From Xenoacremonium recifei (Eukaryota; Ascomycota; Sordariomycetes; Hypocreales; Nectriaceae): a DNA stretch of 64,000 bases. The notes beneath the pieces were generated by a model. The model was given only the letters and a program-made list of their open reading frames with translations, made no database searches and was not told where the DNA came from. Shown piece after piece: positions 10,312 to 22,100 of the stretch. Position 1 is the first letter of the stretch; each line of letters begins with the position of its first letter. Where the stretch lies: the NCBI GenBank assembly GCA_012184525.1, contig WOFQ01000009.1, forward strand, positions 806,001 to 870,000. The letters are read 5' to 3'. A program made the position numbers and the translations under genes.

Positions 10312-12925
10312 TTTCGGCTCGAGGTATTCGACTTATGATCCCAAGTCAGAGGGGTAGAAGCCAGAGTCGACCTGGAACAAGATGTCGTCAGTCAAGATGA
10401 GGGGTTGTTTCACGGTGCTGATTGTGTCACGCACTCCGACTCGGCCGGTGATGACGACTGAGCTGCGGCTCAGATGCGGCGATGTGCTCTTTGGCAAGGA
10501 GTCTCAAGGACTCGGATGCGGCACTTCCACGTTGGAGAACTAGAAGACGAGGATGTTGACAGAGGTAAGTTGAAGGAGGGGAAACCTATGAGCCTTTGAA
10601 GGCAGGCATCGGGTAGGAATAAGGTGGAAGGAAGGCACGGAGGGTGAAGACGGCGGGGTGGGGCCTGTCGGGAGAGGTGACTGCCATATCAGGCAGAGGG
10701 ACAGCCCCAGGCAGCGATAAGATAACCAGCCTACGAAGCGGGGGATCGCTAACAGCCAGAGAGGTCCCTAACCTTGAGGGCGGGACCGCTAAAGAGGGGT
10801 GGTTTCAGCGGATACTGGGCTGGACTCCACTGAGGTCTGGCCTGTTAGTGGGGGTTCCGCAGCGGGCCAACAGTGCACCTCAGCGAGCGAGCTTCATGAT
10901 TATGCGCTGTTCGGCTGATCATTCAGAGGCAGACAGACCTGGAAATCAGGCTTTCGGTTTCGAGAACTCGAAGGATGTAGACACAGCAAGCTGAGGCCTG
11001 TCTTCGGGAATCTTTGTTGGGGTTGTGCAGGAAGGACTCGACCTAACTTTAGCAACACGGTAACGCGGGCTGGCACACCGAATTGCCGAGACTCGGGAGG
11101 GAAGCTTCAGTGGCTTTGGCTGACTATATGTGCAGGCGCACAACCTTTCTGAGAACATTATTTCGAACGCCATGTTTGCTGCGTTCAAGTGTAGTTTTCA
11201 TTTGTTAAATGGTCCATAACGAGGGTTGGCCCTACCTGGACTGTCGCATGTGAAGGTTCTAGCAGTCATGGATTCCTTCCATCTTGACGAGGCGCCTACA
11301 CGGACACATCTAGAACCAACGCCATGGTCCAAGCCGAAACTCCTACGTCCCAACATTTCACGGGGCACTCCGTGGACAAAGAGCTTAGAATAGCCACTCT
11401 GTACATCAGAAGTCCGCATTTGTGCAGCATCATGCCCTCCCAGAACCTGGAAAGCCCCCGCCAGGATCGAAGTCCCGAGGCGACAAGTCCTACTGAGGTG
11501 TTTCTGCCTGTTCGTTGATATGGTATCTTGGTGTCGGGTTAGTCCCGTTTTCAGCGGATAAGAGTCGCACGTGAAGGGGTCATTATCGAGAACGTGATTC
11601 CATGAACACACACGCCTTTCCCCTGTAGTCCTAGATTCGCAGCCAAGCGTCTCGCCTGCCCTGAAAGCCAGCGGCCACCTCGGGCAGCCACGGGTTTGGC
11701 TCGTATCAGGATGTCAAGCAGTTGTTTGCTGGGCTGTCTTTGCCTCCAGTGCTCTGACCAACAGCGAAGTCGCCCAAGTCGGTACAGTGTTTCTCAGACA
11801 GTGCATAGACGCGGAAGCAACTGTGTGCGAGATCCTCTGATCCCGAGATGACGAACATCCTTCCATGTGAAGCAACAATTGTCATCCTCAGTCAGACACG
11901 GCCGGCATGCAACCTTCCACCAGGTTATTAGCCCTATCTCAACTGCCCGGGTTGACTCATCCCATTTTATCCAGTTCATCCGTGAACTTAGGGCAACCCT
12001 CCGTCTGCTCCCGTGCCGACGACCTTCTGGACTGCTGTGCATCACGGCCCTCACACCACGGCCAGATCCAGCCGCCAGCACCCGACGCTTGGGTCGCTCT
12101 CGTGATGATCGATAAGGAGACCAGGAACGCGCGCCCGACCGCGTAAAGTGGCTATGACGCCTGCCGTGACAGCGAATCCAGTGCATCGCCCGCAACCCCA
12201 GGCTGACTAGGACCCAGGGAGTGCTAGCCTCGGCGGGTCGACCTGGGTGCTTAGTGGTCTGGGGCCGGTGTTAGCGGGTCAGTGGAGGCGCGTGCGGTCT
12301 TAGCGGAGGTTCGCCACTGAAGCCCCGGCGGCTTTCATGCCTGGATCCGCTGAATGCGTCGGGGGGTGCGCTGGGTTACAGGCGGCCCGCGACCCTGGCC
12401 AGCTGTTAAGGCGCCAATTCCTTGTCCTTGATTGCTGGTGAGGTCACCGCCAGCCAGCCGTCCACGTTCCCACGCCACGCCACAACTCAGATCAACTTTA
12501 TTATTCATCCACAAAATATAATTCCTTCTCCCTCCGACACTCATTTTGCTCCAGCAAACTTTTCTTCCCACCCCTTGACCACTCCTGTGCCTCATCACGC
12601 AAAGCTTTATGACTGCTCTAATGGATCGCATCCCTTGCTATAAATACAACCAGACCCCCCAGATCAGCTCGTTCCATCGCGTCGACCTTTCGCGCTGTAG
12701 GACCAAACTCATACGAACCTGACCCACGAAACCCGACGACGAGGATCGCTTGCCAGATACCTTCTGACAATCGACTTTTCGAGGATTACAAGCTCCTCGG
12801 CGACTCTTCTCTCAGCAAGTCGTCCTCGTCACCACAGCTTACACACGACTACTTCTCCCGACGCCAACTACAGCGTCCTTTACGCCACACGACTTTGCCT
12901 GTAACGATAGAAAGCGGTTGTCAAA
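10312..12925. other. Divergent intergenic region with TTAGYGG motifs, no gene seen
   Basis: 2.6 kb between the starts of the FHA and IFRD genes. Open frames are short. The GC-rich parts near 10745-10860 and 12240-12310 carry repeated TTAGCGG/TTAGTGG heptamers in both orientations. The last 300 bp before the IFRD start look like a promoter plus long leader, with a TATA element and C-rich stretches. Confidence 0.45.
12639..12646 (+). promoter_or_regulatory. TATA box of the IFRD-family gene
   Basis: A perfect TATAAATA lies about 280 bp before the ATG. It would imply a leader of roughly 250 nt, consistent with the pyrimidine-rich, gene-free sequence that follows. Confidence 0.45.
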
Positions 12926-14305
12926 ATGATGAACCACGCTCGAATCAAGGAGCTCAAGGGTGACGGCGGCAAGACCGTCTCCAACAAGGCGATCAAGTCG
13001 GGTCGCGCGTCGTCTGTTCAGACTCCCCGGAGCTCGCCGATGGCGTCAGTCCGGACGTCTCCCGCGCATTCGACAGTCCCCAGCCGCGTGGCTTCCGACA
13101 TTAGTGAGGATGAGTCTGATTTCGAGGATTCCATGAGCGTCGGATCTACCGAGTCTATGTTGTCGAATGGCGAGACTGTCACCACATTCGATGCCGAGAA
13201 ATTTCTCCAGGATCTTCAGGACCGCAAGCACGTGAATACCGAAACTCGCGAAGGCCTCATGGTAGCCTACATCCGACGTCTTCGATCACGGTATACCCAC
13301 GATGCGCAAATCTGGATTGACGACTACGCCCAGTCCCTAGCCGAAGTTTTCCTGCGTATCGCTAATCGCGGCGCAGAGCCAAGAGAGCGCCTCCTTGGAC
13401 TCCAGAGCCTTATTCTGACCATAAGCACGTCGGAAGCCGTCGAGATTTTTGGCACCGGAAAATCGACTCTCCAGCAAATACTCATTGACGAAGACGACGA
13501 AGACTGCATGGCCAACGTCATTTACGCCCTGGCATTTGCAGTTCTCTACGGAGGCGGTGGCGAAGCGGACGCTGTCGACATGCTTGAGTACTTCCTAGCA
13601 ATCATTGAGAGCGATGGCGAGAACATCGAGGCTGGGGACAACGGGACGGTGGTGTCAGCAGCCCTTAACGCCTGGGCTTTTGTCGCTAGCCACGTGGACG
13701 ACTATTCGGAGGTTGCCGACATCTCAATGGACGCGTTCGTCGAGCAGCTCGACAGCTCCGACATCGACGTCCAAGTTGCCACCGCGCACTGCATCGCGCT
13801 CGTCTTCGAGTCCTCGCGCAACCACGAGGAACACACCGGCGAGCCCTTCCAGCTGCCCTACGACCCGCAGCGTCTCGCCGGCCGCCTCGCCGAACTCGCC
13901 AAGCACAATTCCAAGGCCGTGTCCAAGAAGAATCGCCAGCGCCTGCGCGAGAACCTCACCAGCGTCATCACGTCCCTCGAGCGCGGCGTCGGCCCCGGCT
14001 ACTCGACTGCTGGCTTCGTCCCCGAGAAGGGCGAGAAGTTCCAGGGCAAGCCCAACGAGGACGGCGTCGTCGAGTTCGGGTACCGCAAGAAGTTGCGCCT
14101 CGGCAATTACACGGCCCTCATCGACACCTGGTCGCTGTCCTCGCGCGTCGACATGATGCGGACCTTCTTCGGCGGCCATCTGCTCCAGCACGTTTTTGAT
14201 AACCCCGTTGTGTCTGAGTGCCTGAGCGATGCGGATTTCCAGCAAAATGGCGCGACGTTGAAGCCGCCACCGAAGCACTCGCCTTCCAAGCTCGGCAAGC
14301 GATAA
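12926..14305 (+). CDS. Interferon-related developmental regulator (IFRD) family protein
   Basis: Intronless gene for a 459-residue protein. Residues 1-90 are Ser-rich and probably disordered. The IFRD helical-repeat core follows (about 90-375), with typical text such as ETREGLMVAYIRRLRSRY, LGLQSLILTISTSEAVEIFG and a run of acidic residues before ANVIYALAFAVLYGG. The conserved C-terminal block is present at the end (about 395-445: YRKKLRLGNYTALIDTW, then RVDMMRTFFGGHLLQHVFDN). Animal IFRD1 (Tis7/PC4) acts as a transcriptional co-regulator, and IFRD proteins have been reported bound to idle ribosomes; the fungal function is not established from sequence. The second half has very high GC at third codon positions, so long antisense frames appear there. 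ATGATG gives two possible starts; the first is used. Confidence 0.92.
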   Translation: MMNHARIKELKGDGGKTVSNKAIKSGRASSVQTPRSSPMASVRTSPAHSTVPSRVASDISEDESDFEDSMSVGSTESMLSNGETVTTFDAEKFLQDLQDRKHVNTETREGLMVAYIRRLRSRYTHDAQIWIDDYAQSLAEVFLRIANRGAEPRERLLGLQSLILTISTSEAVEIFGTGKSTLQQILIDEDDEDCMANVIYALAFAVLYGGGGEADAVDMLEYFLAIIESDGENIEAGDNGTVVSAALNAWAFVASHVDDYSEVADISMDAFVEQLDSSDIDVQVATAHCIALVFESSRNHEEHTGEPFQLPYDPQRLAGRLAELAKHNSKAVSKKNRQRLRENLTSVITSLERGVGPGYSTAGFVPEKGEKFQGKPNEDGVVEFGYRKKLRLGNYTALIDTWSLSSRVDMMRTFFGGHLLQHVFDNPVVSECLSDADFQQNGATLKPPPKHSPSKLGKR

Positions 14306-14786
14306 GCTATGTTGCAATGATACTTATTGTGTATCACCACTGACGTACCTCGATGGTACGCAACACACTGTACAAGCGTATCTTATTTCTTGTTCCAACC
14401 ATCTTCGGCGATTCACATGCTCGGGAGCCTGTTTTGAGACTGTTAGAGGTTTGTTCATACCCCTTTGAAAATAATGTTAGCGGAGGACACGGAGTATATG
14501 ATGGGCATGAATGGGTTCCTGTTTGATTTGCAAGCTGTTACAGCGCATGGGATTTTAATCAGGTTTGGTCGGGTTCGCTCTTTGATTACGCTTATACCTA
14601 TAGTTCATTATAGCTGTTAAATTTCAAGTACACGGATACCATTGTTAGTTCAATCTCGAAGTCACATCATCGCAAGGTCTTGAAGAGGTTCACACAGGCC
14701 TGCTCGACTATGGATTGTCTATTAACCCTATTTTATACATTTATCTAGGTTCACCCGAACGCCATACGCCGAATAGCGTGAATCTC
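14306..14786. other. Convergent intergenic region, no gene seen
   Basis: AT-rich 3' flanks between the IFRD-family gene and the MFS transporter gene. No further structure noticed. Confidence 0.5.
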
Positions 14787-16325
14787 TCATACCCTGACTT
14801 TTAGCCGGGGCTCCCAAGCAAAACGCGCCCAAATGAGGAACAGCACGCCCGTGAGGACGCTGCCGCCCGAGAAGCTGAACACAGCTGGCCAACCTCCATG
14901 GCCGTCTTTCAAAGCTCCGCCGATGGGCCCGCCGACGAGTGTGCCGGTTGAGCAAAAGGCCATCATGGCGCCGATGCGCAGGCCAATGTGGCCGAGGTCG
15001 TTGGCTGTCTGGGCAACACACGCAGAGCCGAGCGGGACGAGGCCGCCGGACGTGAAGCCGAAGAGCACGGAGAAGGCAATTTGCGTGGCGTAGGATGTCA
15101 TGGCCATCCAGGAGAAAATAAGGATACTGTTGATGGTGCCCATGATGATCAGGACGTTGAAGCTGGCAGCGGTCAGTAAGATAGGGGCGTGGCAGCTGAA
15201 AGGAATAGGAGACGCACCGCCCGTATCGATCTGCGATCCAGCCCACGCCGATTCGGCCCATAACTGACCCTGCGTAGCCTATGGCGAGCAGTTGGTTCGC
15301 ATCGGTCTCTTCGATGTCGCAGTTGATGGCGTAGAGCGGGATGAAGTAGAAAGGTACGAGCATGCCGGAGAAGATGAAGAAGAGTGCCATGCACAGGATC
15401 ATAAAGTGTCGGTCGAATATCTCCTTTCGGATGCTGGGGCGGACCTCGAGCTCGTGGCCATGAGCGTCGTGACCACGCACATCACGGCGCTCCTCGACGA
15501 GAACGCAGGCAATAAACAGGATCGGCAGCGAGATGAGGCCGAGTGCACGGTTGGTCCATGCAAAACCTACAACGTCCAATAGGCGGTCAATGACCAGTGG
15601 CCAGAATATACCTCCCATAGAGGAACCTGAGATGGCGACGCCGAGAGCCAAACCGCGGCGCTTGTCGAACCACTCCGAGATGGCGCCCGCGGCAGGATAG
15701 TAGCTAAGCGGCGGCACAAGTTAGGGATGGTTGGAGGAGATGGGTCAAAGGGGGGATGCTCACAGCATGGCGTTTCTAATGCCGAAGAGGAACCCCTGGG
15801 AGAGCAAGATCTGGTAGTACCTCCGCGCGAAGCTGGTGCAAATGTAGGAGACGATGCAGACGACAGCGCCGGGAATCATGATGCGTCGAGCGCCCCATTT
15901 GTCGAAGGCTGGGCCAACGACGAGCCCACCAAGAAAGAGCAGAAATAGCTGCGTATGATTGTAAGCATCGGGGGATGGTAGATGTCAGGTCGATGTCGGT
16001 GATGGATCAGCGTACCTGAACACTCCCAATCCAAGAGACGGTAGCGGCATTAGAGCCTCCGAGGATGACGTTCATGTAGTAAGCCTGAAAGATGCCAAAA
16101 GAGTTCATGATTCCTGCCAATGCCATCCATCAGTCCCATCTCGATGCTCCAACGATCCCCCCCGCGGAGTCACGCACCAAAAGCTGTAGTAAGGTCCAAA
16201 AACCCGCCCAGCACCACCAACCATGCGCGAAGCCCGCCATCCGGAATCTGGACATCGCTCGGCGCCTCGGAATGAGCATTCGTGGAGCTGGTCGACGGGC
16301 GAGGCGGAGAGATAGGGCTAGCCAT
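14787..16325 (-). CDS. MFS transporter, monocarboxylate-transporter type
   Basis: 430-residue protein from five exons (16178-16325, 16016-16113, 15764-15948, 15218-15703, 14787-15162; introns 64, 67, 60 and 55 bp). After a Ser/Pro-rich cytosolic N-terminus comes PDGGLRAWLVVLGGF, the family signature at the start of TM1 in the monocarboxylate transporter group (fungal MCH-like proteins). Twelve hydrophobic segments can be traced, with KWGARR after TM2, FDKRRGLALGVAISGSSMGG around TM4-5 and ADRYGR between TM8 and TM9. Fungal members of this group are mostly uncharacterised; substrates reported in the family include monocarboxylates, riboflavin and other small organic molecules, so the substrate here is unknown. 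The start ATG at 16325 was chosen because the frame upstream is long but Ser/Arg-rich and unlike the family. Confidence 0.9.
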
Positions 16326-17720
16326 AACGAGTGTGTGGAAGAAGCAAGATGTTCGTCTATGGATGCGGCGCCCATGCAGAGGTGGGCAGGCCTCTGCCGG
16401 AGGAGGGATGGTATGTGATAAGGGACTAGGAATATTTCTTGGATAATATGGGAGAGTCACATGACGTTGAGAACCGAGGGGAGTCGCATCTTCGTCTGGA
16501 GAAGGGGGTCGCGAGCAGTGAATGAATGAATGCTCGAGGCGAAGGGGCGGCCGTGATTCAGGGACGACCGAGCTCGATGGGAGAGAAGAGAGAAGAGACA
16601 AGAAGGCGGCATGTCGACTATTTGAGAGCCGTCGGAGGAGGTAGTCCGACACGGAAACGGGGAGCTGCGTCCGTCGTTTGTGTTCGATATGTGATTTGAG
16701 TCGTAGAGAAGGAGAGTCCATGCATGGGCGAGTTGCACAGCAGGTGGATGCAGTGTCAACTTTCTACTCTATTTCAAGAGCTTAGGGCAACGATGATATA
16801 GCATTTGCCGAGATAGGTAGTTATAAGATATGTAAGCTGGTTGGCGAACATGCCCCTGTCATGCTATGCTAGGCGTTTGGTAGCTGGCAGGGAAGAGCAT
16901 GGTTTCTCCGGATGAAGAGTGTCTTCTGGTCCAATTACAGATTATTTCATGTAGTGAAATCCAGGGATGTCGTTTGATATCTGTTTGAAAACTTGGTATG
17001 GGAGTGTTTGCACCGAGCCGATCGCATTGTTCACTTCACTTACATGCAAACAGCCGAGATGCCGGGAAACCTTTCGATGGCCTACAGATACCCCTCTCCT
17101 ATCTTCTGCATCATGCGAATCCTCAATAAATTATTCCGTCCCGTCCTCAGTTCGAGTGGCTGGGTATCGGAACTGGCTTATCGCCTGTGCCGCACTGACG
17201 GGCATTTCCCAAAGAAGCAGCTGCCCCTCGTGGAAACGATGATTTCGCATCCACGTCCAAAAAGTTCCCCCAATTCAAGGCACAAGTCCGCACTATCCTC
17301 TAGCGGCGATTCAGCCCTATAGTCATAACGTTATGCTCAACGGCCACTGTATAATGCCAGAGAGCTGCCCCGAGACCGGCCAGTCCCCGCTCCAGCTCCC
17401 CCACTGGACGCAACTGATCGAATCGCATCCCACCTTGGCCATGGAATCCTCGAAGCCCGAAGCGTTGGCCGAGACGGAAACCGGAAGGTTGATTCCAGCC
17501 GCTGATAAAGCCCGAGCAGGAGGACACTTGGCATTGCAATTATATCCGGGCATCGTGTTGGGAAATTGAACTTCGCTGCGCAACCACATAAATAGGGCTG
17601 TTGTCCGCCAAGACGGGACACAATTCAGACAAACAAACAGACGACACTTACACAAAATACCAACACTCGAGCAGCAATCAGTACATCACAGAAATTCTCA
17701 ATCATCACCACATCCGAGCC
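16326..17720. other. Divergent promoter region, no gene seen
   Basis: 1.4 kb between the MFS transporter and the alpha/beta hydrolase starts. No convincing ORF. It should carry both promoters; a TATA-like element for the hydrolase is listed separately. Confidence 0.45.
17588..17594 (+). promoter_or_regulatory. TATA-like element of the alpha/beta hydrolase gene
   Basis: ATAAATA in the context CACATAAATAGGG lies about 130 bp before the start codon and is followed by an A/C-rich leader (ACAAACAAACAGACGACAC). Confidence 0.45.
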
Positions 17721-18653
17721 ATGACAGAGACTCTCGTCGCCAACGTGCCCGCACAGGCACTCAACACGTGCCAATTCCCTCTCCAGACCCGTCGCGGCGA
17801 ATACCTCATCCAGGTCTCATGGCCACTCGGCTGGAGCGCCGACAGAAAGCCCCCTGAGGGCGAAGACGTGAGCGCCATGTCGACCATCTACATCGTCGAC
17901 GGCAACGTCTACTTCTTCACCGGCACCGAAATCGCGCGCCGCCTCGACTTCACGGGCTCCAAAAAGGCCATCGTCGTCGCCGTCGGCTATCCCATCACCA
18001 CGGGACCCTTCAACAAGCGCCGCCAAGTCGACCTCACGCCGCCCGCCCGCGACGGCATCTTCGCCACGCAGACCGACCTGGCCGGCGAGCCGCTCGCGGA
18101 CGCACACTTTGGCGGCGCCGAGGATTTCCTGGATGTGATCCGCACGCAGGTCATGGCGCATGTCGAGCACACGCTGTTCCCGCACGTGCCGCTGGCCAAG
18201 GGCCGGCGCATGCTGTTCGGGCACTCGTACGGCGGGCTGTTTGCGCTGACGGCGCTGTTCACACAGCCGGGGCTGTTCGACACCGTGTGCGCCGCGAGCC
18301 CGAGCATCTGGTTCAACGACAAGGCCATTGTGCGATTCCAGGAGGCGGAATTCGTGCGCGGGGAGGAACCTCTGGAGCCCAAGCCGCGGCTGATCATGCC
18401 GTGGGGCTCGCTGGAGCAGAATCTTGTGATGAAGCCGGGGCAGGATGAGGCCAAGTTTGCGCGGATGAAGGCATATATGGAGGATAAGAAGATGATTGAC
18501 AATGCTAAGGACATGGCGAAGCGGCTGGAGGCGTGTCCGCGGTTGAGACAGGTGTGGACGTGGCAGTTTGAGGGCGAGGATCATGGAGGAGCGGCGCCGT
18601 GTGCGCTGCAGCGAGGGATCACGAAGTTCTTGGATGAGATCATTGAGCATTGA
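17721..18653 (+). CDS. Alpha/beta hydrolase, siderophore-esterase (IroE/EstB)-like
   Basis: Intronless gene for 310 residues. The fold of the putative esterase family is clear: STIYIVDGNVYFF near residue 55, then the nucleophile elbow GHSYGG with Ser169, and a late histidine in GEDHGG (His288) that fits the catalytic His; the acid residue is not certain. The closest known functional types are bacterial IroE/Fes and Aspergillus EstB, which hydrolyse ester bonds in tri-ester siderophores such as triacetylfusarinine after uptake. No signal peptide, so it is probably cytosolic like EstB. No siderophore synthesis or transport gene lies nearby, so substrate is inferred from family only. The frame is open about 40 codons further upstream, but the ATG used follows the leader and is the first one in good context (GAGCCATGAC). 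Confidence 0.85.
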   Translation: MTETLVANVPAQALNTCQFPLQTRRGEYLIQVSWPLGWSADRKPPEGEDVSAMSTIYIVDGNVYFFTGTEIARRLDFTGSKKAIVVAVGYPITTGPFNKRRQVDLTPPARDGIFATQTDLAGEPLADAHFGGAEDFLDVIRTQVMAHVEHTLFPHVPLAKGRRMLFGHSYGGLFALTALFTQPGLFDTVCAASPSIWFNDKAIVRFQEAEFVRGEEPLEPKPRLIMPWGSLEQNLVMKPGQDEAKFARMKAYMEDKKMIDNAKDMAKRLEACPRLRQVWTWQFEGEDHGGAAPCALQRGITKFLDEIIEH

Positions 18654-19138
18654 GCCGAGTATCATGAGTGTGTGTCTTCGTGTAGGAGAGAGTGAGCGAG
18701 TGACTATAAAGAGAGGGTCCTTTATTGCTTCAATTCCAACAAACCAGGCATTCGAGCCAGCCAACTCAAAATAGATTAATTAGAAACAAATACCTCTTAT
18801 TTATGCCGTTCAATGCATCCCTCCCCATCATGATTGACACACATGCATCTTCTCACACTCCGTGATTCTGTCTCATGAGTCCTCCCCACACTCATGACAA
18901 CCATTGCCGCTTCGGGAACGTGGGGTTCTTTCTGCCTCACCCAAACTGATGACATCAAGCCAAGCGGGCATGCTCCTCCGTCCGTCTATGGATATCCTTC
19001 TATCTGCCTTATCTTCATTTGTCATCCTCCACAACGACTCTCCTTCAACTCCCGCTTCAACCATTGTCCTCCCGCGGCATATGCAAGTGTAATTGCCCGG
19101 GCCCTGCCTCTCCAACCAGACTCGAAACTCGCACCACC
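18654..19138. other. Intergenic region between hydrolase and 5-oxoprolinase, no gene seen
   Basis: Holds the 3' flank of the hydrolase gene and the promoter of the oxoprolinase gene. The last 200 bp are pyrimidine-rich. Nothing else recognised. Confidence 0.45.
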
Positions 19139-22100
19139 ATGGCCGCCCCCGAGCGCGGCATCCGCATCGCCATCGACCGCGGCGGCACTTTCACCGATTG
19201 TGTCGGCGAGCTCAATGGCGAGGAGGTCATCATCAAGCTGCTGTCCGAGGATCCGGCCAATTATGCCGACGCGCCACTCGAGGGCATCCGTCGCATCGTG
19301 AGCCATTTCCTGCGCCGCGATATTCCCCGCGGGACTGCCCTGGACACCACCCAGATCGCCTCCATCCGCATGGGCACCACCGTTGCCACCAACGCCCTGC
19401 TGGAGCGCAAAGGCGAGCGCATTGCCCTAGTCGTCACTCGCGGCTTCAAGGACTGCCTGGTCATCGGCAACCAGTCGCGGCCCAAGATCTTTGATTTGGC
19501 TATCCGCAAGCCTGATGTGCTGTATGATTCTGTCGTGGAGGTGGATGAGCGCGTGACGCTGGAGGACTATGCTGAGGACCCGGCGAGGACACACACCGAG
19601 GCCGAGGCTCAGGTTGGTACAAAAGAGGCCGAAGGCAAGGATCTGCTCCGGGGTCTGTCAGGGGAGACCGTCCGGGTGCTCAAACGACCCGAAGAGGAGG
19701 TCATGCGGAAGCAACTCAAGGAAGTTTACGACCAGGGAATCCGCAGCATTGCCGTGTGTCTCATGCACGGCTACACATTCCCCGACCACGAGGCCTTGGT
19801 CGGTCGAATAGCCAAAGACATCGGCTTCACCCACATCTCCCTAAGTCACGAGCTCATGCCCATGATCAAGCTTGTGTCACGAGCAACCTCCGTCTGCGCA
19901 GACGCCTACCTCACACCCGCAATTCGCAAGTACATCGACGGGTTCTCGGCCGGTTTTGAGGGTGGTCTTGGCACGCGGAGCGTCAAGGAGGAAAAGGGGG
20001 CGCGCGGTGCTCGATGCGAGTTCATGCAGAGTGATGGTGGTCTCGTCGACGTGGAAAAGTTCACGGGACTTAAGGCCATCTTGTCTGGGCCTGCTGGAGG
20101 AGTCGTGGGGTATGCTATCACATCTTACGACGAGAACACCAAGACGCCTGTGATTGGTTTCGACATGGGCGGTACGAGCACCGACGTCTCACGGTACGGA
20201 GAGGGCAGATACGAGCATGTATTTGAAACCACCACCGCTGGCGTCACTATTCAGTCCCCTCAACTCGACATCAACACCGTTGCAGCCGGTGGCGGCTCAC
20301 GACTATTTTTCCGCAACGGCCTCTTCGTCGTAGGGCCCGAGTCCGCCGGTGCACACCCCGGCCCAGCATGCTATCGAAAGGGAGGGCCTGCTACAGTCAC
20401 CGACGCAAACCTTTTCCTGGGCCGTCTACTCCCCGAGTTCTTCCCCAAGATCTTTGGCAAGAATGAGGACGAAGGCCTGGATGTCGAGGCTAGCAAGCGA
20501 GTGCTAGAGGAGCTGACGGATCAGGTGAATCAGGAAACGGGGAAGAAGATGATCGCTGATGAGGTAGCATATGGTTTCTTGACCGTCGCCAATGAGACCA
20601 TGACACGGCCCATCCGATCCATAACCGAGGCCAAGGGGCACGACACTTCAAAGCATCGACTGGCTACATTTGGTGGCGCTGGAGGTCAACACGCAGTAGC
20701 CATTGCCGAATCCCTAGGCGTTCGTCAAATACTTATCCATAGATACTCTTCGGTCCTCTCCGCCTATGGAATGGCCCTAGCAGACGTTGTTGACGAGCGG
20801 CAAGAGCCCGAATCCGCAGTCTGGAAGGCCGGAGACAAGATCATCGATGATCTCAAAGCCAAGATGCAGAAGCTCAAGGAGAAATCACGGGACGCTCTGC
20901 AGGATCAAGGCTTCGAGGACAACGAGATCGCTTTCGAGGAATACCTCAACATGAGATACCGCGGTACTGAGTCGGCGCTCATGATCATCAAGCCCAGCCC
21001 CGAAGAGGCCAAGGCCGAATACGACGGTGACGAATGGGACTTTGAGAAGGCATTTGTGAAGCAGCACCGGTACGAGTTTGGTTTCACCCTCGACGACCGG
21101 GATATCTTCGTCGACGATGTCCGTGTCCGAGGAATTGGCAAGAGTTTCCGCCACAACGAGCAGACAGTCGACGAGCAATTAAAGAGCATCCAGCGACAGC
21201 AGATTATAGACAAGAAGCAGCATGGGAGCAAGCAGGTTTATTTTGAGGGTGGCCGAAAGGAGACCCCTGTGTACAAGTTGGAGGATCTTGATGTTGGTGA
21301 TGAGATTCAGGGGCCGGCCATGCTTGCAGACGGCACTCAGACGATCGTCGTGACACCTACAGCGAAAGCCCTCATTACGAAGACTCACGTTATCATCGAC
21401 ATCGCGAAAGAAGGTTCTAAGGATGAGTATGTCACCTGTAAACCTTCCAGAATAGGTGCTAACATTATTCAGGGGTGCCAAGACCACCGGCGAGCGTGAG
21501 GTTGACCCCATCATGCTCAGTATTTTTGGTCATCGCTTCATGGCTATTGCCGAACAGATGGGCCGAGCCCTACAAAAGACGAGTGTCAGCACCAACGTCA
21601 AGGAAAGACTCGACTTTTCATGTGCCATCTTCGACGCCACGGGTGGTCTTGTTGCCAACGCCCCTCATCTACCTGTGCATCTTGGATCGATGTCGACGTG
21701 CGTTCGAAGGCAAGCGGAGATCTGGAAGGGAAAACTAGAAAAAGGAGACGTCATCATCTCAAACCACCCGTCTTACGGCGGGACACATCTTCCCGATGTC
21801 ACGCTCCTCATGCCCGCATTTGACGCTAAAGGCGAGAACATTCTGTTCTACGCCGCTTCGCGTGCCCACCATGCTGACATCGGAGGCATCAGCGCTGGAA
21901 GCATGCCACCGCACTCGAGAGAGTTGTACCAAGAAGGAGCATCGATTCGAAGCGAGAAGATTGTCAGCGGGGGCAAGTTTAACGAGAAGATGGTCGTGGA
22001 CCTGTTCTACAACGAACCCGCGAAGTACCCAGAGTGCAGTGGTACTCGTTGCCTTGCGGATAACATAAACGACCTAAGAGCTCAAGTATCAGCAAATCAG

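Noticed and set aside
13724..14317. 197-codon minus-strand frame
   Set aside because: Antisense shadow of the high-GC second half of the IFRD-family gene.
17817..18764. 315-codon minus-strand frame
   Set aside because: Antisense shadow of the alpha/beta hydrolase gene in GC-rich codons.
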